Of a stretch of DNA of 64,000 nt, positions 1 to 7,757 are shown piece by piece; position 1 is the first letter of the stretch; each line of letters begins with the position of its first letter. Origin of the DNA: an uncultured Pelagibacteraceae bacterium (GTDB lineage: Bacteria > Pseudomonadota > Alphaproteobacteria > Pelagibacterales > Pelagibacteraceae); contig CACENW010000004.1 of the NCBI GenBank assembly GCA_902560805.1, positions 47,736 to 111,735 on the forward strand, given 5' to 3'. The notes under the pieces were generated by a model, which did no database searches, had not been told where the DNA came from, and saw nothing but the letters and a program-made list of their open reading frames with translations. The position numbers and the translations under genes were made by a program.

Positions 1-466
1 TGACACCATGATATATAATTTTACTATCATTTTTAACTGACTTAACACCTGTAAAAAATCTATTTTTAATCCAGTTACTAATAAATACAATCTCTGTACA
101 TATTTCTAAAAGTTTCTGTCTTTCCTCAATATTAATTGAACCCCTTAAATTCTGAGGATCATTATGATAAGTCAAAATAATTTTCGTGTTGGGGAAATTT
201 TTTTTTAATATTTTTGCATATTCTGGTCTGTTGTGAATTTCTATTATTGAGATGTTATTATTTTTATATTTTTTGCAAAAGTTATTAATATAAGTTTTGT
301 TTCTAAATAATTTTGAATTAGAAAAATCATCTGATGATATTATTTGTATTCTTTTTTTATGGATAGAATATTTAAGTGAGTCCTGAACATATATTGAAAC
401 GGCTCCTGCTTTTGTTGAATTTAAGCTTTCTTTGTATGGAAGAATTATGAATATATCTTTATTCAT
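1..466 (-). CDS. Glycosyltransferase (GT4-like), N-terminal part only
   Basis: The gene begins at the ATG at 466-464 and runs off the left edge, so about 155 codons of the N-terminal half are visible. The translation opens with an IFIILPYKESL segment and contains YHNDPQN and EIVFISNWIK, which resemble the acceptor-binding domain of GT-B fold family 4 glycosyltransferases. The donor-binding domain would lie outside the window. It overlaps the end of the GIY-YIG gene by 8 bp, so the two are probably co-transcribed behind tRNA-Glu. A role in surface polysaccharide synthesis is inferred; the acceptor and the sugar are unknown. Confidence 0.6.
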   Translation of the reverse strand, partial: MNKDIFIILPYKESLNSTKAGAVSIYVQDSLKYSIHKKRIQIISSDDFSNSKLFRNKTYINNFCKKYKNNNISIIEIHNRPEYAKILKKNFPNTKIILTYHNDPQNLRGSINIEERQKLLEICTEIVFISNWIKNRFFTGVKSVKNDSKIIYHGV

Positions 467-722
467 CTATATACTTTTCTTTAATTAATTTTCTTAGTTT
501 ATAATTTTTTTTCAAAATATATTCTTCTTTCATTGCAATTGATTTATTTTTATATCTTTTTTTATAAATTAATTTCCAATAATTGCCTTTAGTAAATTTA
601 GCTCCTTTACCAAAATTGTGTAATTTTATTCGTTTGCTAACATTATTTGAATAACCAACATATGAAAATAATTTATTATTTCTTTTTGTAACAATTAAAT
701 AAACGTAATAGTATTTTGACAT
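459..722 (-). CDS. GIY-YIG domain endonuclease-like protein
   Basis: This 87-residue protein is a single GIY-YIG nuclease domain. YVYLIV near residue 6 corresponds to the GIY element and SYVGYSNNVSKRIKLHN near residues 20-36 to the YIG element with the conserved Arg. KEEYILKK near residue 65 supplies the catalytic Glu region. Stand-alone domains of this size (UPF0213/YhbQ-like) are common in bacteria and mostly uncharacterised. The start codon lies only 2 nt after the encoded CCA of tRNA-Glu, and the stop overlaps the start of the glycosyltransferase. The family assignment is firm; whether it acts in repair or in element mobility cannot be told from the sequence. Confidence 0.85.
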   Translation of the reverse strand: MSKYYYVYLIVTKRNNKLFSYVGYSNNVSKRIKLHNFGKGAKFTKGNYWKLIYKKRYKNKSIAMKEEYILKKNYKLRKLIKEKYIDE

Positions 723-724
723 AA

Positions 725-799
725 TGGCGGTCCCTAGGGGAATCGAACCCCTCTTTCGAGGATGAAAACCACGTGTCCTAACCGATAGACGAAGGGACC
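725..799 (-). tRNA. tRNA-Glu (anticodon TTC), CCA encoded
   Basis: The minus strand folds into a cloverleaf with acceptor GGTCCCT/AGGGACC, discriminator G, encoded CCA at 727-725, T-arm AGGGG-TTCGATT-CCCCT and anticodon loop TTTTCAT (TTC, Glu). The 5' part CCCTTCGTCTA resembles other bacterial tRNA-Glu genes. One oddity is an internal T-T mismatch in the anticodon stem (CGTGG opposite CCTCG). The GIY-YIG gene starts 2 nt after the CCA. Confidence 0.95.
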
Positions 800-845
800 A
801 AAAGCAGCTTTTTATTGTAAATTAAGTAATTAATCAAGCTTATCA

Positions 846-1787
846 TTAAATATTTTGTTTTAATTTTATTACTTTTTTTAAACCAGATGACTTATGTGTT
901 ACAAAAGTTTCTGAAGTGAATTTATTGTCTTCAATTTTAATACCTGGAACCAAATCACCAGATGTTATACCCGTAGCACAAAAAATAGAATCGCCACTCA
1001 CGATTTCATTTAAATCATATTTTCTTTTCAAATCAGTTATCCCCATATCGCTTGCTCTTGATTTATCTTCGTCGGTTTCAAACAAAAATCTTCCTTGAAA
1101 ATTACAATTATAAGCATCCAACGCAGCTGCAGCTAAAACTCCCTCTGGACCACCTCCAATACCTAAAAAAATATCAACATTATATTTATCTTCTGTAACT
1201 AGCAAAGCTCCAGATACATCACCATCTGTTATTAATTTTAGATTAACTTTTAATTTTATTAATTCTTCTATAATTTCTTTGTGTCTTGGCCTATCCAAAA
1301 TACATGCGGTTAAATTTTCTGGATTTTTGTTTAAATAATCACTCAAATTATTGATATTTTTTTTAATTGTAAAATCTAAATCGATAACTCCACTTTCATT
1401 TACTCTAGCAGATATTTTTTCCATATAGGTTTCTGGTGCTTTAAATAAATTATTTTTTTCAGCTATAGTTATTACAGATAATGCACCAGGTAAGTTGTTA
1501 GCAACAAAATTTGTACCTTCTAAGGGATCTACAGCTATATCAAATTCTGGACCTTTATTTGACCCTAGCTTTTCTCCAATATATAACATTGGCGCTTTAT
1601 CTAGTTCTCCCTCACCTATTACTATCTGACCCTGAATATCAAGATTATTTAGATCAGATCTCATTGAATCCACAGCTGCTTTATCTGCTGCAATTTTATC
1701 TTTTTTACCAACAAGGTATGATGATGCTAGTGCTGCTTTTGATGTTACAATAGCTAATTGATCTACAAATTTTTTATCTATTGCCAT
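846..1787 (-). CDS. glpX: Fructose-1,6-bisphosphatase class II
   Basis: This 313-residue protein matches GlpX over its full usual length. It hydrolyses fructose 1,6-bisphosphate to fructose 6-phosphate, the committed step of gluconeogenesis. Visible signatures are GEGELDKAPMLY (about residue 58), the metal/phosphate site DIAVDPLEGTNFVANN (about 83-98) and IGGGPEGVLAAAALDAY (about 208-224). The start ATG shares a base with the stop of the upstream SbmA-like gene (TAATG), so translation is probably coupled. SAR11 cells often lack a standard phosphofructokinase, so this gene fits a mainly gluconeogenic upper carbon metabolism; that link is general knowledge, not shown here. Confidence 0.95.
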   Translation of the reverse strand: MAIDKKFVDQLAIVTSKAALASSYLVGKKDKIAADKAAVDSMRSDLNNLDIQGQIVIGEGELDKAPMLYIGEKLGSNKGPEFDIAVDPLEGTNFVANNLPGALSVITIAEKNNLFKAPETYMEKISARVNESGVIDLDFTIKKNINNLSDYLNKNPENLTACILDRPRHKEIIEELIKLKVNLKLITDGDVSGALLVTEDKYNVDIFLGIGGGPEGVLAAAALDAYNCNFQGRFLFETDEDKSRASDMGITDLKRKYDLNEIVSGDSIFCATGITSGDLVPGIKIEDNKFTSETFVTHKSSGLKKVIKLKQNI

Positions 1788-2779
1788 TAAACTTTTTCAT
1801 CTACAAAATCTGCTTGTTTGATTTTAGACTCAAATTCTCTTAAACGCTTATAAACACTAGCAAGTTCTATAATCGTTGGCCAAGCTTTTAATAAATATTG
1901 CATGGATCCTTCAACTCTTCCAAAAGCTCTAATGATTTGCTGCATAACTCCTAATGTAACTACACCTGCTACAATTGCTGGAGCTAAAAAAACGTAAGCC
2001 GATAATACATTTGCTTGTAAATACGCTATTCGACCAATATTAAAATATAAATATCTTAAATAGCTTATAAAATGAATTTTACGAACATCATCAAACAACT
2101 CATCTATTTTTTTTGGTCTTACGCTGCCATCATCTTCTGCAATAACTAAAATTTTCCTATATGCTGCTTCTTGCTTTTGTAAATCGTATTCAACACCAAC
2201 CAATCTTAATATTAAACCAAGCACTATTAAAAAAATAGTTCCTCCTATAGTCCAAATCAATGCACCTACTATCAATCCGTATTCCCATTCACCAAAAAAG
2301 AAAATGGGTATACCCACACTTAAACCAAATAATATGGGTATAAATTGTATTAAAATCATAATTGACTCTATTAAACTTGTGCCTAATCCTTCCATAATTC
2401 TTGTAAATTTAATTGTATCTTCTTGAACCCTTTGTGATGCACCTTCAATTTTACGTGCTCTATCATAGACAGAGTGATACCATTCAACCATCGACGTTCT
2501 CCATCTAAATAAAAAATGTGCTGTAAAGAAACTAATAGCAACATAGACAGCAATATACATTGCTGCCAATGTAATAAATGAAAAAAGGCTTGCAAAATAT
2601 TCCTCAATTGAAACTGCATTTGGCTCTGCAAGTGCTTTTTGAATCATGTCGTAAAAAACACCAAACCATTCATTTATTTTTACATCTATTTCAACTTGAA
2701 CCCAAAGTGATGAAAGGATTATAAAAGAACCAATCCAAGACCAAATAAACCAATGCTTTTCAGTGAAAAATCTAAACAT
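1787..2779 (-). CDS. SbmA/BacA-like peptide transporter family membrane protein
   Basis: This 330-residue inner-membrane protein resembles the SbmA/BacA family, proton-driven importers related to the membrane half of ABC exporters. Evidence is the N-terminal WFIWSWIGSFIILSS and VKINEWFGVFYD, the segment FLFRWRTSMVEWYHSVYD (about residues 90-107), ASQRVQEDTIKFTRIMEGLG (about 115-134), and a C-terminal stretch with FGRVEGSMQYLLKAWPTI. No ATP-binding domain is present, as expected for this group. It is shorter than E. coli SbmA (about 400 residues). It sits between a complex I accessory gene and glpX. The substrate is unknown; uptake of peptides or peptide-derived compounds is inferred from the family. 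Confidence 0.8.
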   Translation of the reverse strand: MFRFFTEKHWFIWSWIGSFIILSSLWVQVEIDVKINEWFGVFYDMIQKALAEPNAVSIEEYFASLFSFITLAAMYIAVYVAISFFTAHFLFRWRTSMVEWYHSVYDRARKIEGASQRVQEDTIKFTRIMEGLGTSLIESIMILIQFIPILFGLSVGIPIFFFGEWEYGLIVGALIWTIGGTIFLIVLGLILRLVGVEYDLQKQEAAYRKILVIAEDDGSVRPKKIDELFDDVRKIHFISYLRYLYFNIGRIAYLQANVLSAYVFLAPAIVAGVVTLGVMQQIIRAFGRVEGSMQYLLKAWPTIIELASVYKRLREFESKIKQADFVDEKV

Positions 2780-2782
2780 TTT

Positions 2783-3061
2783 TTATTTAAGAAAATTATC
2801 TGCGTAAGACTTTTTTACAGTTTTTCTTTTTCTTGATTCAATTAATTCAAAATCAATTTTTTTCTTTTTCGCATAATTTATCGCCAAATCCTTTGAAGAA
2901 AATTCTAACTTGATTTCAGAAAAAGTATCCGATGAGCTTTCCCATCCCATTAAAGGATTTTTAGACGGATCATCAGTTTTGTATTCCAGTATCCATTTAT
3001 TTTTTGATAAACCTGATTGCATCGGATTTTTATTTGGTAAATATATTATTGCTTTTTTCAT
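2783..3061 (-). CDS. NDUFS4-type complex I accessory subunit (ETC complex I subunit domain)
   Basis: This 92-residue protein matches the alphaproteobacterial homologue of mitochondrial NDUFS4, an accessory subunit of NADH:ubiquinone oxidoreductase. The conserved blocks are IYLPNKNPMQSG (about residues 6-17), WILEYKTDD, the core NPLMGWESSSDT (about 35-46) and the C-terminal KSYADNF. The subunit associates with the peripheral arm on the cytoplasmic side. It is encoded apart from the main nuo operon, which is usual in Alphaproteobacteria. It ends 3 nt before the SbmA-like gene and lies behind a glycosyltransferase and tRNA-Pro. The assignment rests on the strong central motif. Confidence 0.88.
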   Translation of the reverse strand: MKKAIIYLPNKNPMQSGLSKNKWILEYKTDDPSKNPLMGWESSSDTFSEIKLEFSSKDLAINYAKKKKIDFELIESRKRKTVKKSYADNFLK

Positions 3062-3072
3062 AATAACATAAA

Positions 3073-3822
3073 CTATATAAATAAATGCTTATAATCTCTA
3101 ATAAATTTTAGACGATCTCTTTTTCTAATACCCGCTAAATGTATAATTATGGGGTCAAAATAAAAATTTGAAACTTCATCTTTTTCAGGATTTTTATAAT
3201 TTTTTTTTGGCATACTGTTCCATATACCAGGTAGAAAAAAAATTTTTTTAAGAGTGTCTTTGTTAACACTGTTGCTAGAAATCTTAGAAATCTCAGCTTT
3301 AAAACCTAATTCATCCATAAATGCAGCATTATCTGGCCAAAAATGGTCTAAATATTTTTTTTTACTCCAGACATTTTTGAAAAAATTTAATGACCAATTA
3401 GTGTTACGAACTAACAAAACTCCAACATTGGGTGCCCAGGTTAGATAATTCACAAATTTATATTTAGTTTTGTGTGATGATTTAAAAAAATTATTATGCA
3501 CAAATAAATGTTTAGATTTATCTACATGATCTAAAATATTTTCAAATCTACAAAAAAATGTATCAGCATCTAGCCATAAAAAGAAATCATGAGTTCCTTT
3601 TTCAAGATTTTCTATTATCATTTTAATTTTTAACCAATAAAAATGTCTTTCAAATTTATTTGTTTTATCGATTTCATAATCAAAATTAAAATAATTAGCA
3701 TATTTAATGATACTTTCCTCAGATTTTTTACCAATACTTCTATACCTAAAATTATAACCTGAGAGTATTTTAAGTTTTTTATTTTTTTGTTTAGAAGTAT
3801 TTTTTTTAAAATAAAAAAACAT
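3073..3822 (-). CDS. GT34-like glycosyltransferase (GMA12/MNN10 type)
   Basis: The 249-residue protein contains YWLKIKMIIENLE followed by FLWLDADTFF (about residues 82-91), where DAD is the DxD metal/nucleotide-sugar motif of GT-A enzymes. Later blocks WAPNVGVLLVRNTNWSLNFF and DQ-like LDHFWPDNAAF fit the galactosyltransferase GMA12/MNN10 family. The open frame extends upstream through tRNA-Pro, but that part only reads tRNA sequence, so the ATG at 3822 is preferred; it lies 7 nt after the tRNA CCA. It has no signal peptide. A role in lipopolysaccharide or other surface glycan decoration is inferred. Confidence 0.7.
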   Translation of the reverse strand: MFFYFKKNTSKQKNKKLKILSGYNFRYRSIGKKSEESIIKYANYFNFDYEIDKTNKFERHFYWLKIKMIIENLEKGTHDFFLWLDADTFFCRFENILDHVDKSKHLFVHNNFFKSSHKTKYKFVNYLTWAPNVGVLLVRNTNWSLNFFKNVWSKKKYLDHFWPDNAAFMDELGFKAEISKISSNSVNKDTLKKIFFLPGIWNSMPKKNYKNPEKDEVSNFYFDPIIIHLAGIRKRDRLKFIRDYKHLFI

Positions 3823-3829
3823 AAGATTA

Positions 3830-3906
<77 letters not shown>

Positions 3907-4000
3907 ATCGAAGTACTAATACAGTAGTTATTGATAATTTCAATGTATAAAGAAGCCTAAAATAAAAGAAATTTGAATAAAATCTGGTATATAACATAGC

Positions 4001-4498
4001 ATGATAATTACTTGCCCAAATTGTAACAAGCAATTCAAAATTGATAATTCTTTAATACCAGATGAAGGTAGAGATTTACAATGTGGATCATGTAATCATA
4101 TTTGGTTTTATAATATCCTGGAAAAAAATAATGAAGTACTAGAGCTGAAACAGGAAATTATCAGTGAAGACATTGAAGCAAAAGCTGAAAATAAAGAGGA
4201 TAAAATAGAAGAGAAACATCAATCAGAAGAAATAATTAAAACTGAAATAAATAACAAAAAAAAAGAAAAAAATTCAGAAAAACAAAAAAACACAACTATA
4301 ATTAAAAAAAAGGAAAATAAAGGAAGTAAGTTTTTTTCTTATTTAATAGTATTTATTATATCTTTTGTAGCATTTATTATCTTGCTAGATACTCTAAAAA
4401 CTCCACTAATTAATGTGTTTCCAGAATTAGAAATTATACTATTTAACCTATTTGAAACATTGCAAGATATAAAACTATTTATTATAGACCTAATTTAA
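4001..4498 (+). CDS. MJ0042-type zinc-ribbon membrane protein
   Basis: The 165-residue protein has an N-terminal zinc ribbon of the MJ0042 type: C5-P-N-C8 and C28-G-S-C31 with the surrounding FKIDNSLIPDEGRDLQC pattern. A long charged linker rich in Glu and Lys (about residues 45-110) follows, then one hydrophobic span (about 113-135). The layout is a cytoplasmic zinc ribbon tethered to the membrane; the charged segment may form a coiled coil. The function is unknown, although such proteins are widespread in Alphaproteobacteria. It lies 6 nt upstream of nhaA and may be co-transcribed with it. Confidence 0.75.
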   Translation: MIITCPNCNKQFKIDNSLIPDEGRDLQCGSCNHIWFYNILEKNNEVLELKQEIISEDIEAKAENKEDKIEEKHQSEEIIKTEINNKKKEKNSEKQKNTTIIKKKENKGSKFFSYLIVFIISFVAFIILLDTLKTPLINVFPELEIILFNLFETLQDIKLFIIDLI

Positions 4499-4504
4499 TT
4501 TTTT

Positions 4505-5686
4505 ATGATTAATTATATATCTAAGCCTTTTAGATGGTTTTTTAAATTAGAAGCTGCAAGTGGGTTGGTATTATTGTTTGCTGCAATAATTGCATTATTT
4601 ATAAGTAATTCTGGACTAGCAAATTTATATTTTTCAACCCTAAACAAATATTTATTTATAGGTATTAACAATTTTGGATTAAAATTATCAGTATTACATT
4701 GGATCAATGATGCCTTAATGGCAATATTCTTCTTTTTTGTTACCCTAGAAATCAAAAGGGAATTTTTACAGGGTGAGCTATCAAATATTAAACAAGCTTT
4801 ATTACCTATAATAGCTGCAGTAGGAGGAATGTTGGTCCCTGCTTTATTTTATGTTTTTGTAAATTTGGGTGACAGTGAAACTTTAAATGGATGGGCAATT
4901 CCTTCAGCTACAGATATAGCTTTTTCTTTAGGAGTTTTATCCTTGTTGGGTAAAAGAGTTCCTTTATCGTTAAAAGTATTTTTAACAGCTTTAGCAATTA
5001 TTGATGATTTGGGAGCAATAGTAATTATTGCCCTATTCTACTCAGGAGATTTAAGTATTAAATATTTAACCTTAATGTTACTAGCTTTTATTGTTTTGTT
5101 GTTAATTAATAAATTTAATATAAAAAAATTCTTGCCCTATTTAGTCGTCGGTCTTTTCCTTTGGGATTTTACACATAACTCAGGTATACATGCTACAATT
5201 GCTGGTGTTTTATTGGCAATGACTATCCCTCATAGAAAAAAAGAAAAAGATTTTTCATTATTAATAAAAATAGAACATGCAATTAGCCCATACGTTGCTT
5301 TTGCAATAATGCCTCTGTTTGCATTTGCAAATGCAGGAGTATCTCTTGAAGGCTTATCTTTTGCTTCGTTGTTGGATAAAGTTCCACTAGGTATTGTATT
5401 AGGACTATTCTTGGGTAAACAGCTAGGAGTATTTATATTCTCTTATATATCTATAAAGTTGAAAGTAGCTCAAATGCCAAATGATACAAGTTGGTATAAT
5501 TTTTATGGCGTTGGTGTTCTCACTGGAATTGGTTTTACAATGAGTTTGTTTGTAGGGAATTTAGCTTTCGTTGAAAATATGCAATATATGGATGGTGTAA
5601 AAATAGGTGTATTGACTGGTTCATTGCTATCCACTTTATTTGGATATTTTTTAATATTACTTACTCCAAATAAACCTAAGAAATGA
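4505..5686 (+). CDS. nhaA: Na+/H+ antiporter NhaA
   Basis: This 393-residue polytopic protein matches NhaA in length and motifs. ALAIIDDLGAIVIIALFYSG (about residues 158-177) carries the paired Asp residues that bind Na+ and H+. SATDIAFSLGVLSLLGKRVP (about 134-153) and the C-terminal GVLTGIGFTMSLFVGNLAF are also typical. It exchanges internal sodium for external protons at the inner membrane for pH and salt homeostasis, suitable for a marine cell. Its last four bases overlap the start of the glutathione peroxidase gene (ATGA), so the two are translationally linked. Confidence 0.97.
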   Translation: MINYISKPFRWFFKLEAASGLVLLFAAIIALFISNSGLANLYFSTLNKYLFIGINNFGLKLSVLHWINDALMAIFFFFVTLEIKREFLQGELSNIKQALLPIIAAVGGMLVPALFYVFVNLGDSETLNGWAIPSATDIAFSLGVLSLLGKRVPLSLKVFLTALAIIDDLGAIVIIALFYSGDLSIKYLTLMLLAFIVLLLINKFNIKKFLPYLVVGLFLWDFTHNSGIHATIAGVLLAMTIPHRKKEKDFSLLIKIEHAISPYVAFAIMPLFAFANAGVSLEGLSFASLLDKVPLGIVLGLFLGKQLGVFIFSYISIKLKVAQMPNDTSWYNFYGVGVLTGIGFTMSLFVGNLAFVENMQYMDGVKIGVLTGSLLSTLFGYFLILLTPNKPKK

Positions 5687-6225
5687 GAAAATTAATATTT
5701 CTATTTTCTATATTTATGTTTTTTTTTAAAACCTCAGCAATAGCAAACTATGAAAAGAAATTTTATGATTTCAGTATAGAGAATATAACTGGTGAGACTA
5801 TTAATTTTATAGATTACAAAAAAAAAGTTGTTTTAGTTGTAAATACTGCAAGTTATTGTGGTTTCACAAAACAATATGATGAATTACAAGAATTGTGGGA
5901 TTTATATAAAGAAAAAGGTTTGATTGTCCTTGGTGTTCCTTCTAATTCATTTAATCAAGAAAAAAATAACAATACAGATATCAAAGAATTTTGTGAGGTA
6001 AATTTTAATATTAACTTTCCTATGACAACATTAACTGAAGTTAAAGGTAAAAATGCTCATGAACTTTTCAAATGGGCAAAAGAAAATCACGGTAAATCGG
6101 CAGAACCAAAATGGAATTTTCATAAAATCTTAATTAATAAAGAAGGTGAAGTACAAGACACTTTTGCATCATTTATAAAACCAATGTCAAAAAAAATAAT
6201 TAAAGCTATAGAAAATATCTTATAA
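5683..6225 (+). CDS. Glutathione peroxidase-family protein, exported
   Basis: The 180-residue protein starts with a hydrophobic signal sequence (about residues 1-21, ending near AIA-NYE). Next come FYDFSIENITGE and the peroxidatic motif VNTASYCGFTKQYDELQELW (about 50-69), with Cys where animal enzymes have selenocysteine. GLIVLGVPSNSFNQE and KWNFHKILINKEG supply the other conserved active-site blocks (Gln, Trp, Asn). It should reduce hydroperoxides in the periplasm, probably with a thioredoxin-like donor, since many bacterial Cys-type members do not use glutathione. It overlaps nhaA by 4 bp and the convergent MBL gene by 6 bp at its 3' end. Confidence 0.9.
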   Translation: MRKLIFLFSIFMFFFKTSAIANYEKKFYDFSIENITGETINFIDYKKKVVLVVNTASYCGFTKQYDELQELWDLYKEKGLIVLGVPSNSFNQEKNNNTDIKEFCEVNFNINFPMTTLTEVKGKNAHELFKWAKENHGKSAEPKWNFHKILINKEGEVQDTFASFIKPMSKKIIKAIENIL

Positions 6226-6990
6226 GTTTATTGTTAGTCCATCATGTGCTGGAATAATATTTTTAGGTAACATTTTTTTGAGAATTTTATAATCTAATAC
6301 TGGTGATAAATTTGTTAAAATAGCTTTCTTTGGATTGAATTGCTTTATTACAGCAAGTGAAGTTTCTAAATTAAAATGTGATGGATGAAAATTGTACCAC
6401 AAGCAATCAATAATTAAGTATTGAATATTATTAAAATATTTATGATCTTTGTTATAAATTTTACTTACATCACTTATATAAGCTAATTTTTTATTAATAA
6501 TAAAACAATTTGATTTTACTTTACCATGTTCAACCATAATTGATTGAATACCAATTTTTTTATTATTATTTTTTGTAAATATTTTTTTTGGCAATTTATT
6601 AAGTTTTAGTGTTGCAGGATACTCTTTAGAATAGCTTTTAAATATATAGGAAAATGTAGAATTAAGATATTTAGAAGTATGTTTGTCAGCATAAACATCA
6701 AGTTGTTTTCTACTGTTTATATAAAAAGATCTTAAATCATTTATTCCATGGGTTTGATCGCCATGCATATGAGAATATAATACTTTATGTATCTTTTTTA
6801 TTTTATGTCTTAAAAGTTGTTGTCGTAGATCAGGAGATGTATCTATAAGAATATTTTCATCTGTGGTTTTTATTAAAGCAGAACATCTTGTCCTATAATT
6901 TTTTTTGTTATTAGGATCACAATTTCCAAAAAAACCATCTGGTCTTGGCACACCCATTGAACTACCACATCCTAAAATAATAAATTTCAT
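6220..6990 (-). CDS. MBL-fold hydrolase, PhnP-like
   Basis: This 256-residue metallo-beta-lactamase-fold protein begins with FIILGCGSSMGVPRPDG. The metal motif reads SHMHGDQTHGINDLR (about residues 73-87), with Gln in place of the last His of HxHxDH. ILIDTSPDLRQQLLRHKI precedes it, and LIIDCLWY and the C-terminal NIIPAHDGLTI provide the later ligands. Relatives include PhnP phosphodiesterase and stand-alone alphaproteobacterial enzymes encoded next to tatD and metG, as here. The gene stops 6 bp inside the convergent peroxidase gene and follows tatD by 5 nt. A phosphodiesterase activity is likely; the substrate is not known. Confidence 0.82.
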   Translation of the reverse strand: MKFIILGCGSSMGVPRPDGFFGNCDPNNKKNYRTRCSALIKTTDENILIDTSPDLRQQLLRHKIKKIHKVLYSHMHGDQTHGINDLRSFYINSRKQLDVYADKHTSKYLNSTFSYIFKSYSKEYPATLKLNKLPKKIFTKNNNKKIGIQSIMVEHGKVKSNCFIINKKLAYISDVSKIYNKDHKYFNNIQYLIIDCLWYNFHPSHFNLETSLAVIKQFNPKKAILTNLSPVLDYKILKKMLPKNIIPAHDGLTINL

Positions 6991-6995
6991 TAATT

Positions 6996-7757
6996 TTAAT
7001 TAAAAAAAAGTTTATTAAAGTTATCTGTAGTTTTTTTAACAAGATCTTCTTTGGATAGATTTTTAATTTCAGCTAATTTTGCAGCAGTAAAATCAATAAA
7101 TGATGGTTCATTTTTTTTACCTCTTTTTGGAACTGGCGCCAAAAAAGGACTGTCAGTTTCAATTAAGATATTATCCATCGGAATAGATTTGAACGTATCT
7201 TGTAAATCTAATGAGTTTTTAAAAGTGATGATGCCACTAGCTGAAAAAAATGAATTTAAAGACAGTAGTTTTTCTGAAAATTCTTTAGACCCAGTAAAAC
7301 AATGCATCAAAATTTTAAGATTTTCATTTTTATATTCATTTAAAATCTCAAAAGTCTCTTTTTCAGCCTCTCTTGAATGAACAATTAATGGAATATTGGT
7401 TTTTATAGATGCGTCTATATGTTCTCTAAAACTTGCTATCTGTTTATCTTTTTCGCTATTATTGTAATAAAAATCTAAACCAGTTTCCCCAATACCAATA
7501 ATTTTTGAATTTAAATTAAGATTTTCAATGATCTGTTTTGAAGTGATAATATCTCTAGAGCTTTCATGAGGATGAATACCAATAGTACCATAGATAATCT
7601 CATCTTTATCAATTAAATCTTTTACTCTAGAAAAACTTTCAAACGAAGTTGAGATAGTTAGTAATTTTTCTATACCTACATCTTTTGATCTTTGTATTAC
7701 GTTAGATAAGTCACTTAATAATGGTTCATGATCTAGATGACAGTGTGAATCAATCAT
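6996..7757 (-). CDS. tatD: TatD-family metal-dependent deoxyribonuclease
   Basis: This 253-residue TIM-barrel hydrolase carries the TatD metal ligands in order: IDSHCHLDHEPL (residues 2-13, HxH), GETGLDFYYN (Glu, about residue 92), IVHSREAEKETFEIL (His), MHCFTGS (His) and IETDSPFLAPVPKRGK (Asp, about 200). The family has 3'-5' exonuclease activity on DNA or RNA and is not part of Tat protein export despite its name. It overlaps the start of metG's stop region by 8 bp and precedes the MBL gene, the common alphaproteobacterial metG-tatD-MBL order. Confidence 0.95.
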   Translation of the reverse strand: MIDSHCHLDHEPLLSDLSNVIQRSKDVGIEKLLTISTSFESFSRVKDLIDKDEIIYGTIGIHPHESSRDIITSKQIIENLNLNSKIIGIGETGLDFYYNNSEKDKQIASFREHIDASIKTNIPLIVHSREAEKETFEILNEYKNENLKILMHCFTGSKEFSEKLLSLNSFFSASGIITFKNSLDLQDTFKSIPMDNILIETDSPFLAPVPKRGKKNEPSFIDFTAAKLAEIKNLSKEDLVKKTTDNFNKLFFN

